Below, in pieces: positions 6,812 through 14,634 of a stretch of 23,278 bases of DNA. The stretch is from a bacterium (GTDB lineage Bacteria > Bacillota > Clostridia > Christensenellales > UBA1242). Location: positions 1 to 23,278 of the forward strand of contig JAILMD010000011.1 of assembly GCA_024692805.1 (NCBI GenBank), written 5' to 3'. The translations under genes were made by a program, and so were the position numbers. Under the pieces are notes generated by a model. The model made no database searches and was not told where the DNA came from. It saw nothing but the letters and a program-made list of their open reading frames with translations. The first letter of the stretch is position 1, and each line of letters begins with the position of its first letter.

Positions 6812-7348
6812 TTCTTGTTCTAAACTCTTTTCAAATTCACCACTTGCTAAAATGTAATTATTATTGTTATTAATTAGCCTAAACTCAAACCCAAAATTTT
6901 TATATAATTTTTGGCTTGCTAAATTAGTTGTTTCAATATATGAAAAGGCTTTATTTGGTCTAACTCCTGTTTGTTTTTCAACGGCATCAGGAAGTATTTT
7001 AAAAATGTTTTTGCCGATTCCTTTATTTTGCATATCTGGCCTTAAAACAATATATTGTAAAAAGAGTTCTGGGTTATCAGAAGTCATTTCAAATTCCTGG
7101 CAAATTATAAAGCCAATAACTTCTTTTTCATCTTTTATTGAAAAAGCAAGTTTAACTTCATCATCACCAATTGGCATAATTTCATAGTTTGTTGCAATAA
7201 GTTCACCTAAATTATAAATTAATCCGTTTTCCAAAATAAACTGGTAAATATTTTTCCAGCCCTCAGTTTCTTTATATTTATCCTGCCAGCTGTTAATTTC
7301 AGCCTTATCATCAGGAAATTTCATTAACTCAAAATGGTAATTATTCAT
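6806..7348 (-). CDS. GNAT-family N-acetyltransferase
   Basis: The 180-residue cytosolic protein carries the GNAT core. Beta-strand and motif A run LQYIVLRPDMQNKGIGKNIF (residues 98-117), where Gln-Asn-Lys-Gly-Ile-Gly supplies the acetyl-CoA pyrophosphate loop. Motif B is the later IETTNLASQKLYKNFGFEF. The substrate is not predictable. The N-terminal 50 residues are less typical. The ATG has only a weak AAGTAG-like site. A TGGTATAAT extended -10 on the minus strand at 7373-7378 is the likely promoter. It is convergent with the kinase gene and shares its terminator. Confidence 0.85.
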   Translation of the reverse strand: MNNYHFELMKFPDDKAEINSWQDKYKETEGWKNIYQFILENGLIYNLGELIATNYEIMPIGDDEVKLAFSIKDEKEVIGFIICQEFEMTSDNPELFLQYIVLRPDMQNKGIGKNIFKILPDAVEKQTGVRPNKAFSYIETTNLASQKLYKNFGFEFRLINNNNNYILASGEFEKSLEQEK

Positions 7349-7372
7349 AAATTTACTACTTTAAATTTCAAC

Positions 7373-7381
7373 ATTATACCA
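7373..7381 (-). promoter_or_regulatory. Extended -10 of the GNAT gene
   Basis: On the minus strand TGG followed by consensus TATAAT (7378-7373). No clear -35 lies 16-18 bases upstream, which an extended -10 can tolerate. Confidence 0.5.
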
Positions 7382-7480
7382 AGACAGGCTTGGCGATTTT
7401 GTTTGCGCTCAATACAGGGGCAAAATCGCTCGGCAATTCATGCCCATAATATTTTAGGGGTAGCAATTCAATTGTCTTTA
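7379..7480. other. Unexplained structured intergenic element
   Basis: This 100-base stretch lies between the GNAT promoter and the tRNA terminator, is visibly richer in G and C than nearby spacers, and holds nested symmetry. CCAAG-ACAGG-CTTGG is a hairpin at 7379-7393. GCGATTTTG pairs with CAAAATCGC around 19 bases (about 7393-7429). TGCCC near 7441 can pair with GGGTA near 7459. CAATTCA occurs twice, and AAGACA near the left end mirrors TGTCTT near the right end. No open reading frame explains it. It could be a small RNA or a dispersed palindromic repeat. Confidence 0.4.
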
Positions 7481-7516
7481 CCAAAAAAATAAAGGCTTTT
7501 CGCCTCATTTTTTTGG
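7481..7516. terminator. Terminator of the tRNA operon (bidirectional)
   Basis: CCAAAAAAAT (7481-7490) pairs with ATTTTTTTGG (7507-7516), with an inner AGGC/GCCT stem. On the minus strand the stem begins inside the encoded CCA end of tRNA-Ile. Confidence 0.75.
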
Positions 7517-7590
7517 TAGGGACAAGTGGACTCGAACCACCGACCCCCACCTTATCAGGGTGGTGCTCTAACCAGCTGAGCTATGTCCCT
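7514..7590 (-). tRNA. tRNA-Ile (anticodon GAU)
   Basis: The minus strand gives acceptor AGGGACA (7590-7584) pairing with TGTCCCT (7524-7518). The D arm follows T8-A9, the anticodon stem CCACC/GGTGG encloses loop CTGATAA with anticodon GAT, and the T arm contains TTCGAGT. The discriminator is A, and CCA is encoded (7516-7514). It is the second gene of a two-tRNA unit. Confidence 0.96.
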
Positions 7591-7597
7591 ATGTTAT

Positions 7598-7674
7598 TGG
7601 TGGAGAATATCGGAATCGAACCGATGACCTCCTGCTTGCAAGGCAGGCGCTCTAGCCAGCTGAGCTAATCCCCC
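7598..7674 (-). tRNA. tRNA-Ala (anticodon UGC)
   Basis: On the minus strand the acceptor GGGGGAT (7674-7668) pairs with ATTCTCC (7608-7602), including the G3-U70 wobble that is the main alanine identity element. Anticodon stem CCTGC/GCAGG encloses loop CTTGCAA with anticodon TGC, the T loop is TTCGATT, and CCA is encoded (7600-7598). It is transcribed first in the pair, seven bases before tRNA-Ile. Confidence 0.96.
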
Positions 7675-7691
7675 AAGTCAAATGCTCAATT

Positions 7692-7720
7692 AATATATCA
7701 AATAAAAATGCATTTGTCAA
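7692..7720 (-). promoter_or_regulatory. Promoter of the tRNA-Ala/tRNA-Ile unit
   Basis: On the minus strand TTGACA (7720-7715), a 17-base spacer and TATATT (7697-7692), 17 bases before the mature tRNA-Ala 5' end. Confidence 0.82.
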
Positions 7721-7766
7721 TAAAATTTTAAAATTAATGGAAAATTATATTAATTTTTATAGGGTA

Positions 7767-7795
7767 TTGATTTAGGCCATTATTTATGGTAAAAT
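7767..7795 (+). promoter_or_regulatory. Promoter of the 270-residue orphan gene
   Basis: TTGATT (7767-7772), a 17-base spacer ending TGG, and TAAAAT (7790-7795), so the -10 is also extended. Confidence 0.72.
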
Positions 7796-7811
7796 AATAA
7801 AGAGGTGTTTA

Positions 7812-8624
7812 ATGGGAAAGAGATATGATGATTTATATTATGGTGAAGGTTTTTTAAGAAGAACCATAACTTTGGCTAATGACAGGCTTAAAAGATTAAT
7901 TAGCAAATCAACTAAAGATGACGTTAATAAGGGGTTTTATACCATTTATGTTGCGTTTACTGGCAACGAAGAACTTATCCCAAGTTTTTATAGATATTTA
8001 GAGCCAACATCACTTTATGATTATTATAAGTATGTTTATTCAATTATTGATAAATTAAATCGTGGCGATAATTTTGAACACGCTGTTTATAGTTCTGCTC
8101 CAGCAGCTGATTTAAGAAAAATAAGGTATTATTCAAAGCCTATTGGGAACACTGCGCTATCTGTTGAAAATCTTGAAAATGGCAAAAGGGCACTTATTAA
8201 ATATTTAGCAGAAACAGGTAAAGACGATTTTATTATTCGCGGAAAAGATGGAAGCGAAAGGATCAATTATGATTTTAAATTTAGGGCCGAAGATGCAGTA
8301 AAAAGAGAGGCTATTGAGCATGATAACAATATCGCGATGAAGAAAGTTGCAAAACAAAGGGTTAAAGAAAACAAGATGAAAGGTCCAACTCAATTAACTC
8401 TTGATCAAGCAGAACAAAAATTTGCTAACAAAACATTTACTGAGTTAACAGAAATGGATGAAGAAGATGAATATGACAATCCACAAATGTTTACGGAAGA
8501 AGGTTATCCATTACGTGAAAAGAGAAAAAGATGGGGGGTTGAATATTACACTGAGTTTGACCCCAAACGCCCTTATCACGGAATGATTTATGACGAAGAA
8601 AGAAACATTTGTAAAGAGATTTAA
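7812..8624 (+). CDS. Protein of unknown function (270 aa)
   Basis: I do not recognise a family. The protein is soluble and highly charged, with no signal peptide or membrane helix. Three parts are visible: a Tyr-rich N-terminal half (residues 1-130, with clusters such as YDDLYYGEG and YDYYKYVYS); a basic helical stretch (about 160-195, EDAVKREAIEHD to KENKMKG); and an acidic then aromatic tail (about 215-270, EMDEEDEYDN, then FDPKRPYHGM). It has a good AAGAGGTG site six bases before ATG, its own extended -10 promoter and a strong terminator, so it is clearly a monocistronic gene. Codon use resembles its neighbours. No functional context is given by the flanking tRNA and dehydrogenase genes. 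Confidence 0.8.
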   Translation: MGKRYDDLYYGEGFLRRTITLANDRLKRLISKSTKDDVNKGFYTIYVAFTGNEELIPSFYRYLEPTSLYDYYKYVYSIIDKLNRGDNFEHAVYSSAPAADLRKIRYYSKPIGNTALSVENLENGKRALIKYLAETGKDDFIIRGKDGSERINYDFKFRAEDAVKREAIEHDNNIAMKKVAKQRVKENKMKGPTQLTLDQAEQKFANKTFTELTEMDEEDEYDNPQMFTEEGYPLREKRKRWGVEYYTEFDPKRPYHGMIYDEERNICKEI

Positions 8625-8632
8625 TGGAAATT

Positions 8633-8660
8633 AAAAAAGACGCGTTATGCGTCTTTTTTG
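8633..8660. terminator. Bidirectional terminator
   Basis: AAAAAAGACGC (8633-8643) pairs with GCGTCTTTTTT (8649-8659) around GTTAT. A second hairpin (TAGGCAA/TTGCCTA, about 8661-8689) lies between it and the convergent dehydrogenase gene. Confidence 0.88.
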
Positions 8661-8724
8661 TAGGCAATTTAGAAACGTTATTTGCCTATAATTATTTTAT
8701 GCTTAATTCAAAAATTTATTCAAA

Positions 8725-9783
8725 TTAGAAAGCAATATGATAATGGCTTCTATCCATTTTTTCAGTTGTATAGAATCCTGCAGGAGCCTTAATAACGTCA
8801 GGAAGACGGTTAACAATTGTTGCACAAGTCATTCCAACAGTGTCTGGACGCATCATTGTGCAGGTTGTTGTTGGCTCACCAACAACTGTCCATTCGTTCA
8901 TATCACATTCATCTGGGCCATAAACCTTACCGATACATTCGCTAACAATTTCAATTCCTTCTTGAGTTTTGGTTGTTACAATTGCGCTCATACCAGTTGC
9001 ATAGCCTTTAGGAATAACCATTCCTAAGGTTGAAGATTTAAGGTCAGTTTTATAAGTGTGTGGAACACAAGTTTGAGTTTGGCTAGTAACGTGAAGACCA
9101 AGTTGAGAACAAAGCCAGCCGTTAACAGTCCACATATAACTAGGTAAGAACTCGCCTTTCTTGATAAGTTCTGCTGCTAGTTTATCGTCAACCCTGTTAG
9201 CAGGAACGATAGTTTTTTCAAATTCTTTTAAAGATAAGCCAGCGCCGTGAACTTGGGCAAGCGCAATGCCGTAATCTTCAACGTTATAACTTGATTTACC
9301 AACAATTCTTTTAATTTTGTGAGTTGCCCCTGCCATTGAAGAAATAAGGTTGCCCCAAGCAAAGTCTTGGTAACCACTTCCGCAAAGTGTAACGCCATTT
9401 TCTTTAGCAAGCTTATCAAGTTTTTTAGTTAATTTTTCAGCACTATTCCAAGGATAGAATGCTTCCTCACATGTTGAAATTGCGTTAACTCCACATTTAG
9501 CGCAAGTTTCAAAGAGTGGGTAAAGATCACTCATTAAGCTCATCGTTGTGATAATTGCAACATGCGCTTTATGTTTTTTAAGAGTTGATTCAAGGTTTTT
9601 AACATCTTCAACAACAACTCCTACTGGTTGTTTACATTTAATGATTTTTGAAACGTCTTTGCCGATAACTTTTGGATTAATATCATATGCTCCAACAAGT
9701 TCAGCGCCTTTTTCAAGAAGATAGCGCATTGTGTAAACGCTCATTTTTCCACAACCAATTTGAACTACTCTCATTTTACTCAT
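8725..9783 (-). CDS. 2,4-diaminopentanoate dehydrogenase-like oxidoreductase
   Basis: The 352-residue protein starts with a Rossmann NAD(P) site, VVQIGCGKMSVYTMRYLLE (residues 6-24), followed by VGAYDINP. This matches the dihydrodipicolinate-reductase-like group that includes 2,4-diaminopentanoate dehydrogenase of ornithine fermentation in Clostridia. Length agrees with that group and is far above a true DapB (about 250). The C-terminal two-thirds is the dimerization and substrate domain, with many Cys and Thr. The assignment to diaminopentanoate is tentative; other diamino or amino acid dehydrogenases are possible, and no ornithine-degradation partner gene is adjacent. An AAGGAGGG site lies five bases before the first ATG. 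The gene has its own promoter and is divergent from the SDR gene. Confidence 0.75.
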   Translation of the reverse strand: MSKMRVVQIGCGKMSVYTMRYLLEKGAELVGAYDINPKVIGKDVSKIIKCKQPVGVVVEDVKNLESTLKKHKAHVAIITTMSLMSDLYPLFETCAKCGVNAISTCEEAFYPWNSAEKLTKKLDKLAKENGVTLCGSGYQDFAWGNLISSMAGATHKIKRIVGKSSYNVEDYGIALAQVHGAGLSLKEFEKTIVPANRVDDKLAAELIKKGEFLPSYMWTVNGWLCSQLGLHVTSQTQTCVPHTYKTDLKSSTLGMVIPKGYATGMSAIVTTKTQEGIEIVSECIGKVYGPDECDMNEWTVVGEPTTTCTMMRPDTVGMTCATIVNRLPDVIKAPAGFYTTEKMDRSHYHIAF

Positions 9784-9828
9784 ATTTTCCCTCCTTATAA
9801 GTAAATTGTTGCCACATTTATTGATTTT

Positions 9829-9857
9829 ATTTTACTATATAAAAATAATAATGACAA
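9829..9857 (-). promoter_or_regulatory. Promoter of the dehydrogenase gene
   Basis: On the minus strand TTGTCA (9857-9852), a 17-base spacer and TAAAAT (9834-9829). Confidence 0.65.
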
Positions 9858-9884
9858 ATAAAATAAGACGCAATTTAAATTTAG

Positions 9885-9913
9885 TTGACAAATTTTTGTT
9901 AAATTGTTAAAAA
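9885..9913 (+). promoter_or_regulatory. Promoter of the SDR gene
   Basis: TTGACA (9885-9890), a 17-base spacer and TAAAAA (9908-9913). The -35 is perfect and the -10 is weak. Confidence 0.55.
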
Positions 9914-9934
9914 GAAGTTAAGTTAGAGGATAAA

Positions 9935-10738
9935 ATGAAAACGGTTGTTATAACAGGAAGCGCAAGAGGGTTTGGATTTGCGTGCGCAAAAGAGTTTAGA
10001 AAAAACGCATTTAATGTTGTTTTGAGCGATATAAACGCTGAAAAATTACAAGAAAGCGCAAAAGAACTTGAAAAAATAGAGTCACCAGCAAAAGTTACTT
10101 CGGTTGTTTGTGATGTTACTAATGCTAACGACATTATTAAACTTGTTGACGCGGCAATTAAAGAATTTGGAAGAATTGACATTTTTGTTAATAATGCAGG
10201 AGTTAACCAACCAGATAAACCGATTTGCGAACTAACTAGCGATGAAATAAAATTTTTAATTAATGTTGACTTAATGGGAACAATAAATGGCTCAAGAATT
10301 GCTTTCAATAAAATGAAAGATCAGGGTTTTGGACAAATCTATAACATTGAAGGTTATGGAAGCAATGATGCTATGATGACGGGGTTAACACTTTATGGAA
10401 CTAGTAAGTGCGCTGTTACTTATTTTACTCAGGCACTAGCAAAAGAAAGCGCTGATTTAACAAAAGGAGTTGTTAAAGTTTGTAGGCTAACCCCAGGAAT
10501 AATGATAACTGATTTTATAACCAGCGCTAATGGTGGTAAAACGAAAATTGAACTTCCAGAAAAAACCAAAAAGATTTATAATATTTTAGGAGACCGCCCT
10601 GAAACGATTGCTAAATTTCTTGTTCCTAGAATGATAAAGAATAATAAAAACAATAATAAGATAGTTTGGCTGTCAAATAGAAGGGCTTTTGCAAAATTTA
10701 TTTCATATATGTTTAAAAAGCGCAACTATTTTAATTAA
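9935..10738 (+). CDS. Short-chain dehydrogenase/reductase, chlorophyll b reductase-like subgroup
   Basis: The 267-residue enzyme shows the classical SDR set: TGSARGFG cofactor loop (residues 7-14), CDVT (59-62) for the adenine side, NNAG (86-89), and the catalytic YGTSK (Tyr154, Lys158). The active-site Ser is not at the usual spacing. IEGYGSND puts Ser143 eleven residues before Tyr154, as I recall for NYC1/NOL chlorophyll b reductases and their bacterial relatives. Nothing else suggests phototrophy, so a different carbonyl substrate is likely. The C-terminal 30 residues are basic and aromatic and could associate with membrane. AGAGG lies six bases before ATG, and a strong terminator follows. 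Confidence 0.85.
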   Translation: MKTVVITGSARGFGFACAKEFRKNAFNVVLSDINAEKLQESAKELEKIESPAKVTSVVCDVTNANDIIKLVDAAIKEFGRIDIFVNNAGVNQPDKPICELTSDEIKFLINVDLMGTINGSRIAFNKMKDQGFGQIYNIEGYGSNDAMMTGLTLYGTSKCAVTYFTQALAKESADLTKGVVKVCRLTPGIMITDFITSANGGKTKIELPEKTKKIYNILGDRPETIAKFLVPRMIKNNKNNNKIVWLSNRRAFAKFISYMFKKRNYFN

Positions 10739-10767
10739 AAACTGCAAAATAAAAACAAAGAAATGGT

Positions 10768-10796
10768 AAAAACCTGCAAAAAAGCAGGTTTTTTAT
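10768..10796 (+). terminator. Intrinsic terminator of the SDR gene
   Basis: AAAAACCTGC (10768-10777) pairs with GCAGGTTTTT around an A6 loop, followed by T residues. The stem is nearly the same sequence as the terminator at 3756. Confidence 0.88.
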
Positions 10797-10867
10797 TTTA
10801 ATCAGTTTTACCTATATTTTAATTTGGGCAAAATTTGGTCTTTTTTAGTAAAAATAGCAGAAAATTA

Positions 10868-10896
10868 TTGATTTTAATTGTAATATATTATATAAT
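10868..10896 (+). promoter_or_regulatory. Promoter of the 1215-residue coiled-coil protein gene
   Basis: TTGATT (10868-10873), a 17-base spacer and a perfect TATAAT (10891-10896). Confidence 0.8.
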
Positions 10897-10921
10897 ATAG
10901 CCAGCTAAAGAGGTGGGAACT

Positions 10922-13900
10922 ATGGTTATAACTAATTTAGGAAACGCTAAAAACTATCTTAGTGTTAAAAACTATTTGAAAGAGTTAAGGGATATTCGCG
11001 ACAGGGTTGCTAGTGATCCTTCTTATTATGCTGGTTATTTTTATAATGGAAGGCTTCCTGATGTTTCTTCTGTTAGTGATTTGAATAGATGTTTGGCTAG
11101 GGGAAGAGAAGGTAAACTTGCTGAATATGAATCACTTTATAATCTTTCAACAAGCATAAAAAATTCAAATAAAGTTTACGATCAATTACCAACCTATAAT
11201 GATGTTGATGAAGCATATTACGCTTTTGATAGAAACTTTAATAAAATTGCTAATTCTCAAAACGCTAAGGCAAAAAGAATTCCTAAAGGCGTTGAAATTG
11301 ACGTTGAAATGTTAGAGAAGGCGCAAGCCGAAAAAGAGAGCAAATATAAAGACTATACTAAAAAACTTGCTGCGAAAAAGCAAGCAGGAAGAAAACTTGC
11401 AGGAAGAAGAGGTTTGTTAGCCTTGGCTCTTCTTTTCTTTGGTGCTGGTGTTGCTGGTGGTGTTGGCTTGTTATGGCTTGGGCTTTCAGTTTTAGCAACC
11501 GGAGCTTTAGGAACAAGCGTTGCGGCGCTTATTGGTTCTGTTGCTGGTGGTATTGGTGTTTTAGTTTTTTCAGGAAGAGTTTTATGGAGCAAACTTGTTT
11601 TAGGGGCAGCATCAAAAGTTGGTGAGGCAAAGGGTGCATATATTCATTCTAAAGAAGAATTGAAAGCTGCTAAAGAAGGTTGGCTTGAAACTTATCGTAA
11701 TTTTGAGTTATTAAGAAGATATGTTGCTAGCATAACAAAAGGTTATTCTTATGAGCCTGGGTTTAATGCTATGGGCGCGGCTGACGCTTACAATAGGTTA
11801 AAAGAAGGAAAACCTGTAAGTAGTGAAAGTTATGTTGTTGATGGCTCAAAAGTTCAAGAGCCTGAAAAAGTTGAGAGCGCACCTATAGAAAAACAACAAG
11901 CTCCAGCTCCTGTTGTGGCTCAAAATAGCCAAGATGAACAAGTTCTTGAAATGACAAAATCAGCAGAAGAAACACCTGCTAACGATCAAAAAATTGAAGA
12001 AAATAATGGTGAGCAACAAGGTCAACCTGCTATAATTCCAGCATTTTCTAGTGAAGAATTTGCTAGCGATCAACCTAAGAAAGAGAAAGAAGTTAAGGCC
12101 GAAAGAGAAGAAGTTAAGAAAGAATCAAATGAAAGCCAAGAAGAAACAAAAGAAGATGATTTTGTTTCTGGCAATGTTGTTCCTGAAGATAAACTTAATG
12201 AAGAAGAAAAAGATGCTTTAACTTTTGCAAAAGAAGTTGCGCAAAAAAATAATAATGAAACAAAACAAGAAGGCAAGGCTGAAGAAAAAGCTGAAGAAAT
12301 TGAAGAAATAGTCAATTCAGGGAAAGTTGCTTCTAAAAAAGACCTCAGTGAAGAAGACAAGGATGTATTAAGTTTTGCAAAAGAAGTTGCTGAAAAACGT
12401 AACGAACGTGAAAGCAAAGTTGCTGAAAAAGAGGTTAAAGAAGTAAAAGTAGAGCAAGAAGAAGTTTCTGAGCCTAGTCAAAAAACAAGCGCTCGCATTT
12501 CTGATGAAGAAGTTGAACATATTGCAAAATCAAGTTTATTTAGCAGAATCGTTGCTAAGGTTAAAAATATTAAAGATAACATTAAAGAAAAAGTTCTTAG
12601 TGATGACGAAGAAGAGACTATTAGCGAAGAAAATGTTGAAGAAAAACCAACAAAACCTGTTGAGCACGTTGCAGATAAAGTTGATGAAGATAAAGTTAAC
12701 AATCTTGCTAGGTCAGGTTTACTCAGCAGAATTCTTGCTAAGAAAAATCAAATAAAAGAAAAGATTGTTGAAGATGAGGAAGAAGTTACCGAAGAACAAC
12801 CTGTTAAAGAAGAAGCAGAAACAACGTCAACTAGAAAAACTTCATTTAGTCTTAGTGACTTAAAGAATCAACCTAAACAAGAAGTTGAAGAAGCTGAATA
12901 TGAAGAAGTTGAAGATGAGCCTGAAGTTGAGCAAAAAGAAACTCATCTTGTTCCTTATGTTGAGCCAATCAAATTAAGAGATGCAACAAGAAAAGCGCAA
13001 GAAGAAAATGATGCTAAGAGAGAAGAAGCAATTAACGAACTTATGCGTGAAAGCGAAAACTTAAGCGACGAAGAAGTTGTTGAAAGGATGGGCAGAACGC
13101 TTGAAGATGATTATAAGGGTGACTTTAAAGAAGTTCCCGCTATTGACTTTATTAGATTTGAGGAAGATTTAAAGGAGAATATTGCTTCTCTTAAAGAAAA
13201 TGGAGAAGAAGTTCCTAAAGAACTTGAATATCATAAAGCACTTTGCGATTATTATGGAAGATTTGTTGCTGACGAATATAACGATCAAGGCGAAGAAGTT
13301 AGAACTAAAAAAGCAAAAGATCCAACTATTCTTTATAATAAAGATGCTAACATTGGTTATGAGGACCTTAAAGATAAGAAAACAGCACTTGGATATAAGA
13401 GAAAAGCGCTTTCAAAACTTATTGACTATGCTGGGGAACAAGTTGCAGAAAGCGATGATGAAGATTCAATAGAAAACTTTAAAGACTTTGCTGAACACTA
13501 TGCAATTGAAGCAGATAAATTAAAGGTAAGACAAAAAGAACTTGATGATGAAATCAAAACAAGAAAACTTTGGATTTTAAATAGTGTTGTTGAGAGTATT
13601 GATTTATTTACTTACGGAAGGGAATTAGCAACCGGCGTTAATGAAACTGTTAACAAGAAAACAAAAGTTGTTAGTTTTAATGAGCGTGAAAGAAAAATTG
13701 CTGACGAAGCCTGCAAAGAGTTTTTAGAGGATAACCTTAAAGAACTTGCCAAGAAGAAATATACAACTAGGCAAAACGCTCAAGCAAGAGCAGAACTTGA
13801 GGCTAAAATTGATGAACTTCAAGAGTCAAGAAGCAAACTTGATGCTTATATAATTTATAAGAAAAACAACTACAAAACAAACGAAGATCTTAACTTCCAA

Positions 13901-14569
13901 CTTATTGTTGGTGATGCTAATAGTCAAACACTTGAAGTTTTGGAAGATATGTTTAAGAGAACGGGCAAAAATACTGTTAAATCAAAAACAATTGCTAACC
14001 AAAGAACAAGAGTTGAAGATTATGAGCAATTCATTAGTATGCCAAAAGAAAACAGAAACAAAGAAATTAGCGGTGTTGTTGCTGATGATATTAACGAACA
14101 AATTAAAGAAGTTAGAGATTATATCGTAACAAAATATTCTGGTGTTATTGATGCTATTAATCACGCTAGCGTTACTGATGAAAGATTTATGTTTGCTAGA
14201 GATAATGTTAAATCAGTTGAAATGAAAGAAGCCATTGAATATATTGATGACTTAGCGAATAACGAGTTTACTGCTAGGGAAGCAACAAAAGCAACAGAAA
14301 CCTTTGATGAATTTAGAAGGGTTGCGGCTGATGTTAATGTTGTTTTAGATAAGTCAATTAACGGCGTTAACGCTAAGAGAAGTGTTCAAGAAATTGAAGA
14401 AAACGAAAGCGAACCTGAAGAATATGAAGAGCCAGAAATTTTACCAAAAGATAGAGAATATCGCGCTTCAAGATTGCTTCAACCAGGAAGGAAAGAATAT
14501 CCACTTTTAAGAGCTGGTGAGGGTGAAGATGAAAGTGGTTCTGGTCAAGATGAAGGGCCAACAAGATAA
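10922..14569 (+). CDS. Large membrane-anchored acidic coiled-coil protein of unknown function
   Basis: From ATG 10922 the protein is 1215 residues. A GTG at 10913 is in frame but lies inside the Shine-Dalgarno AGAGGTGGG. The order is: a soluble N-terminal helical domain (1-160, ending in basic KKLAAKKQAGRKLAGRR); a Gly/Ala/Leu-rich hydrophobic hairpin (about 164-217); a short helical domain to about 285; a long Glu/Lys-rich disordered region (about 300-660); and a charged helical coiled-coil C-terminal half (about 660-1170) with an acidic tail. The disordered region holds duplicated motifs: KDALTFAKEVA (near 430) with KDVLSFAKEVA (near 480), and IAKSSLFSRIVAK (near 532) with LARSGLLSRILAK (near 594). 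It has no signal peptide, so both ends are probably cytosolic. This suggests a scaffold-like protein with a membrane hairpin; function is unknown. Confidence 0.85.
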   Translation: MVITNLGNAKNYLSVKNYLKELRDIRDRVASDPSYYAGYFYNGRLPDVSSVSDLNRCLARGREGKLAEYESLYNLSTSIKNSNKVYDQLPTYNDVDEAYYAFDRNFNKIANSQNAKAKRIPKGVEIDVEMLEKAQAEKESKYKDYTKKLAAKKQAGRKLAGRRGLLALALLFFGAGVAGGVGLLWLGLSVLATGALGTSVAALIGSVAGGIGVLVFSGRVLWSKLVLGAASKVGEAKGAYIHSKEELKAAKEGWLETYRNFELLRRYVASITKGYSYEPGFNAMGAADAYNRLKEGKPVSSESYVVDGSKVQEPEKVESAPIEKQQAPAPVVAQNSQDEQVLEMTKSAEETPANDQKIEENNGEQQGQPAIIPAFSSEEFASDQPKKEKEVKAEREEVKKESNESQEETKEDDFVSGNVVPEDKLNEEEKDALTFAKEVAQKNNNETKQEGKAEEKAEEIEEIVNSGKVASKKDLSEEDKDVLSFAKEVAEKRNERESKVAEKEVKEVKVEQEEVSEPSQKTSARISDEEVEHIAKSSLFSRIVAKVKNIKDNIKEKVLSDDEEETISEENVEEKPTKPVEHVADKVDEDKVNNLARSGLLSRILAKKNQIKEKIVEDEEEVTEEQPVKEEAETTSTRKTSFSLSDLKNQPKQEVEEAEYEEVEDEPEVEQKETHLVPYVEPIKLRDATRKAQEENDAKREEAINELMRESENLSDEEVVERMGRTLEDDYKGDFKEVPAIDFIRFEEDLKENIASLKENGEEVPKELEYHKALCDYYGRFVADEYNDQGEEVRTKKAKDPTILYNKDANIGYEDLKDKKTALGYKRKALSKLIDYAGEQVAESDDEDSIENFKDFAEHYAIEADKLKVRQKELDDEIKTRKLWILNSVVESIDLFTYGRELATGVNETVNKKTKVVSFNERERKIADEACKEFLEDNLKELAKKKYTTRQNAQARAELEAKIDELQESRSKLDAYIIYKKNNYKTNEDLNFQLIVGDANSQTLEVLEDMFKRTGKNTVKSKTIANQRTRVEDYEQFISMPKENRNKEISGVVADDINEQIKEVRDYIVTKYSGVIDAINHASVTDERFMFARDNVKSVEMKEAIEYIDDLANNEFTAREATKATETFDEFRRVAADVNVVLDKSINGVNAKRSVQEIEENESEPEEYEEPEILPKDREYRASRLLQPGRKEYPLLRAGEGEDESGSGQDEGPTR

Positions 14570-14594
14570 AATGGAAGAATTTCTTCCATTTTTA
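14568..14594 (+). terminator. Terminator of the coiled-coil gene
   Basis: AAAATGGAAGA (14568-14578) pairs with TCTTCCATTTT (14582-14592) around ATT, overlapping the TAA stop and followed by T residues. Confidence 0.75.
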
Positions 14595-14599
14595 TTTGC

Positions 14600-14628
14600 T
14601 TGATAATTTTAACAATCTGGGGTATAAT
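14600..14628 (+). promoter_or_regulatory. prfB promoter positioned for a leaderless transcript
   Basis: TTGATA (14600-14605), a 17-base spacer and a perfect TATAAT (14623-14628). Six bases then separate the -10 from ATG 14635, so transcription should begin at or very near the A of the start codon. Confidence 0.75.
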
Positions 14629-14634
14629 CTTGGT

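Noticed and set aside
12070..12702. Ser/Leu-rich open frames opposite the coiled-coil protein
   Set aside because: They are the complement of Glu/Lys-rich repeats, which always give long Ser/Phe/Leu frames; no start signals.
14596..14634. Programmed frameshift or TTG start for prfB
   Set aside because: There is no CTT-TGA slippery site, and the TTG codon lies upstream of the -35 and -10 boxes.
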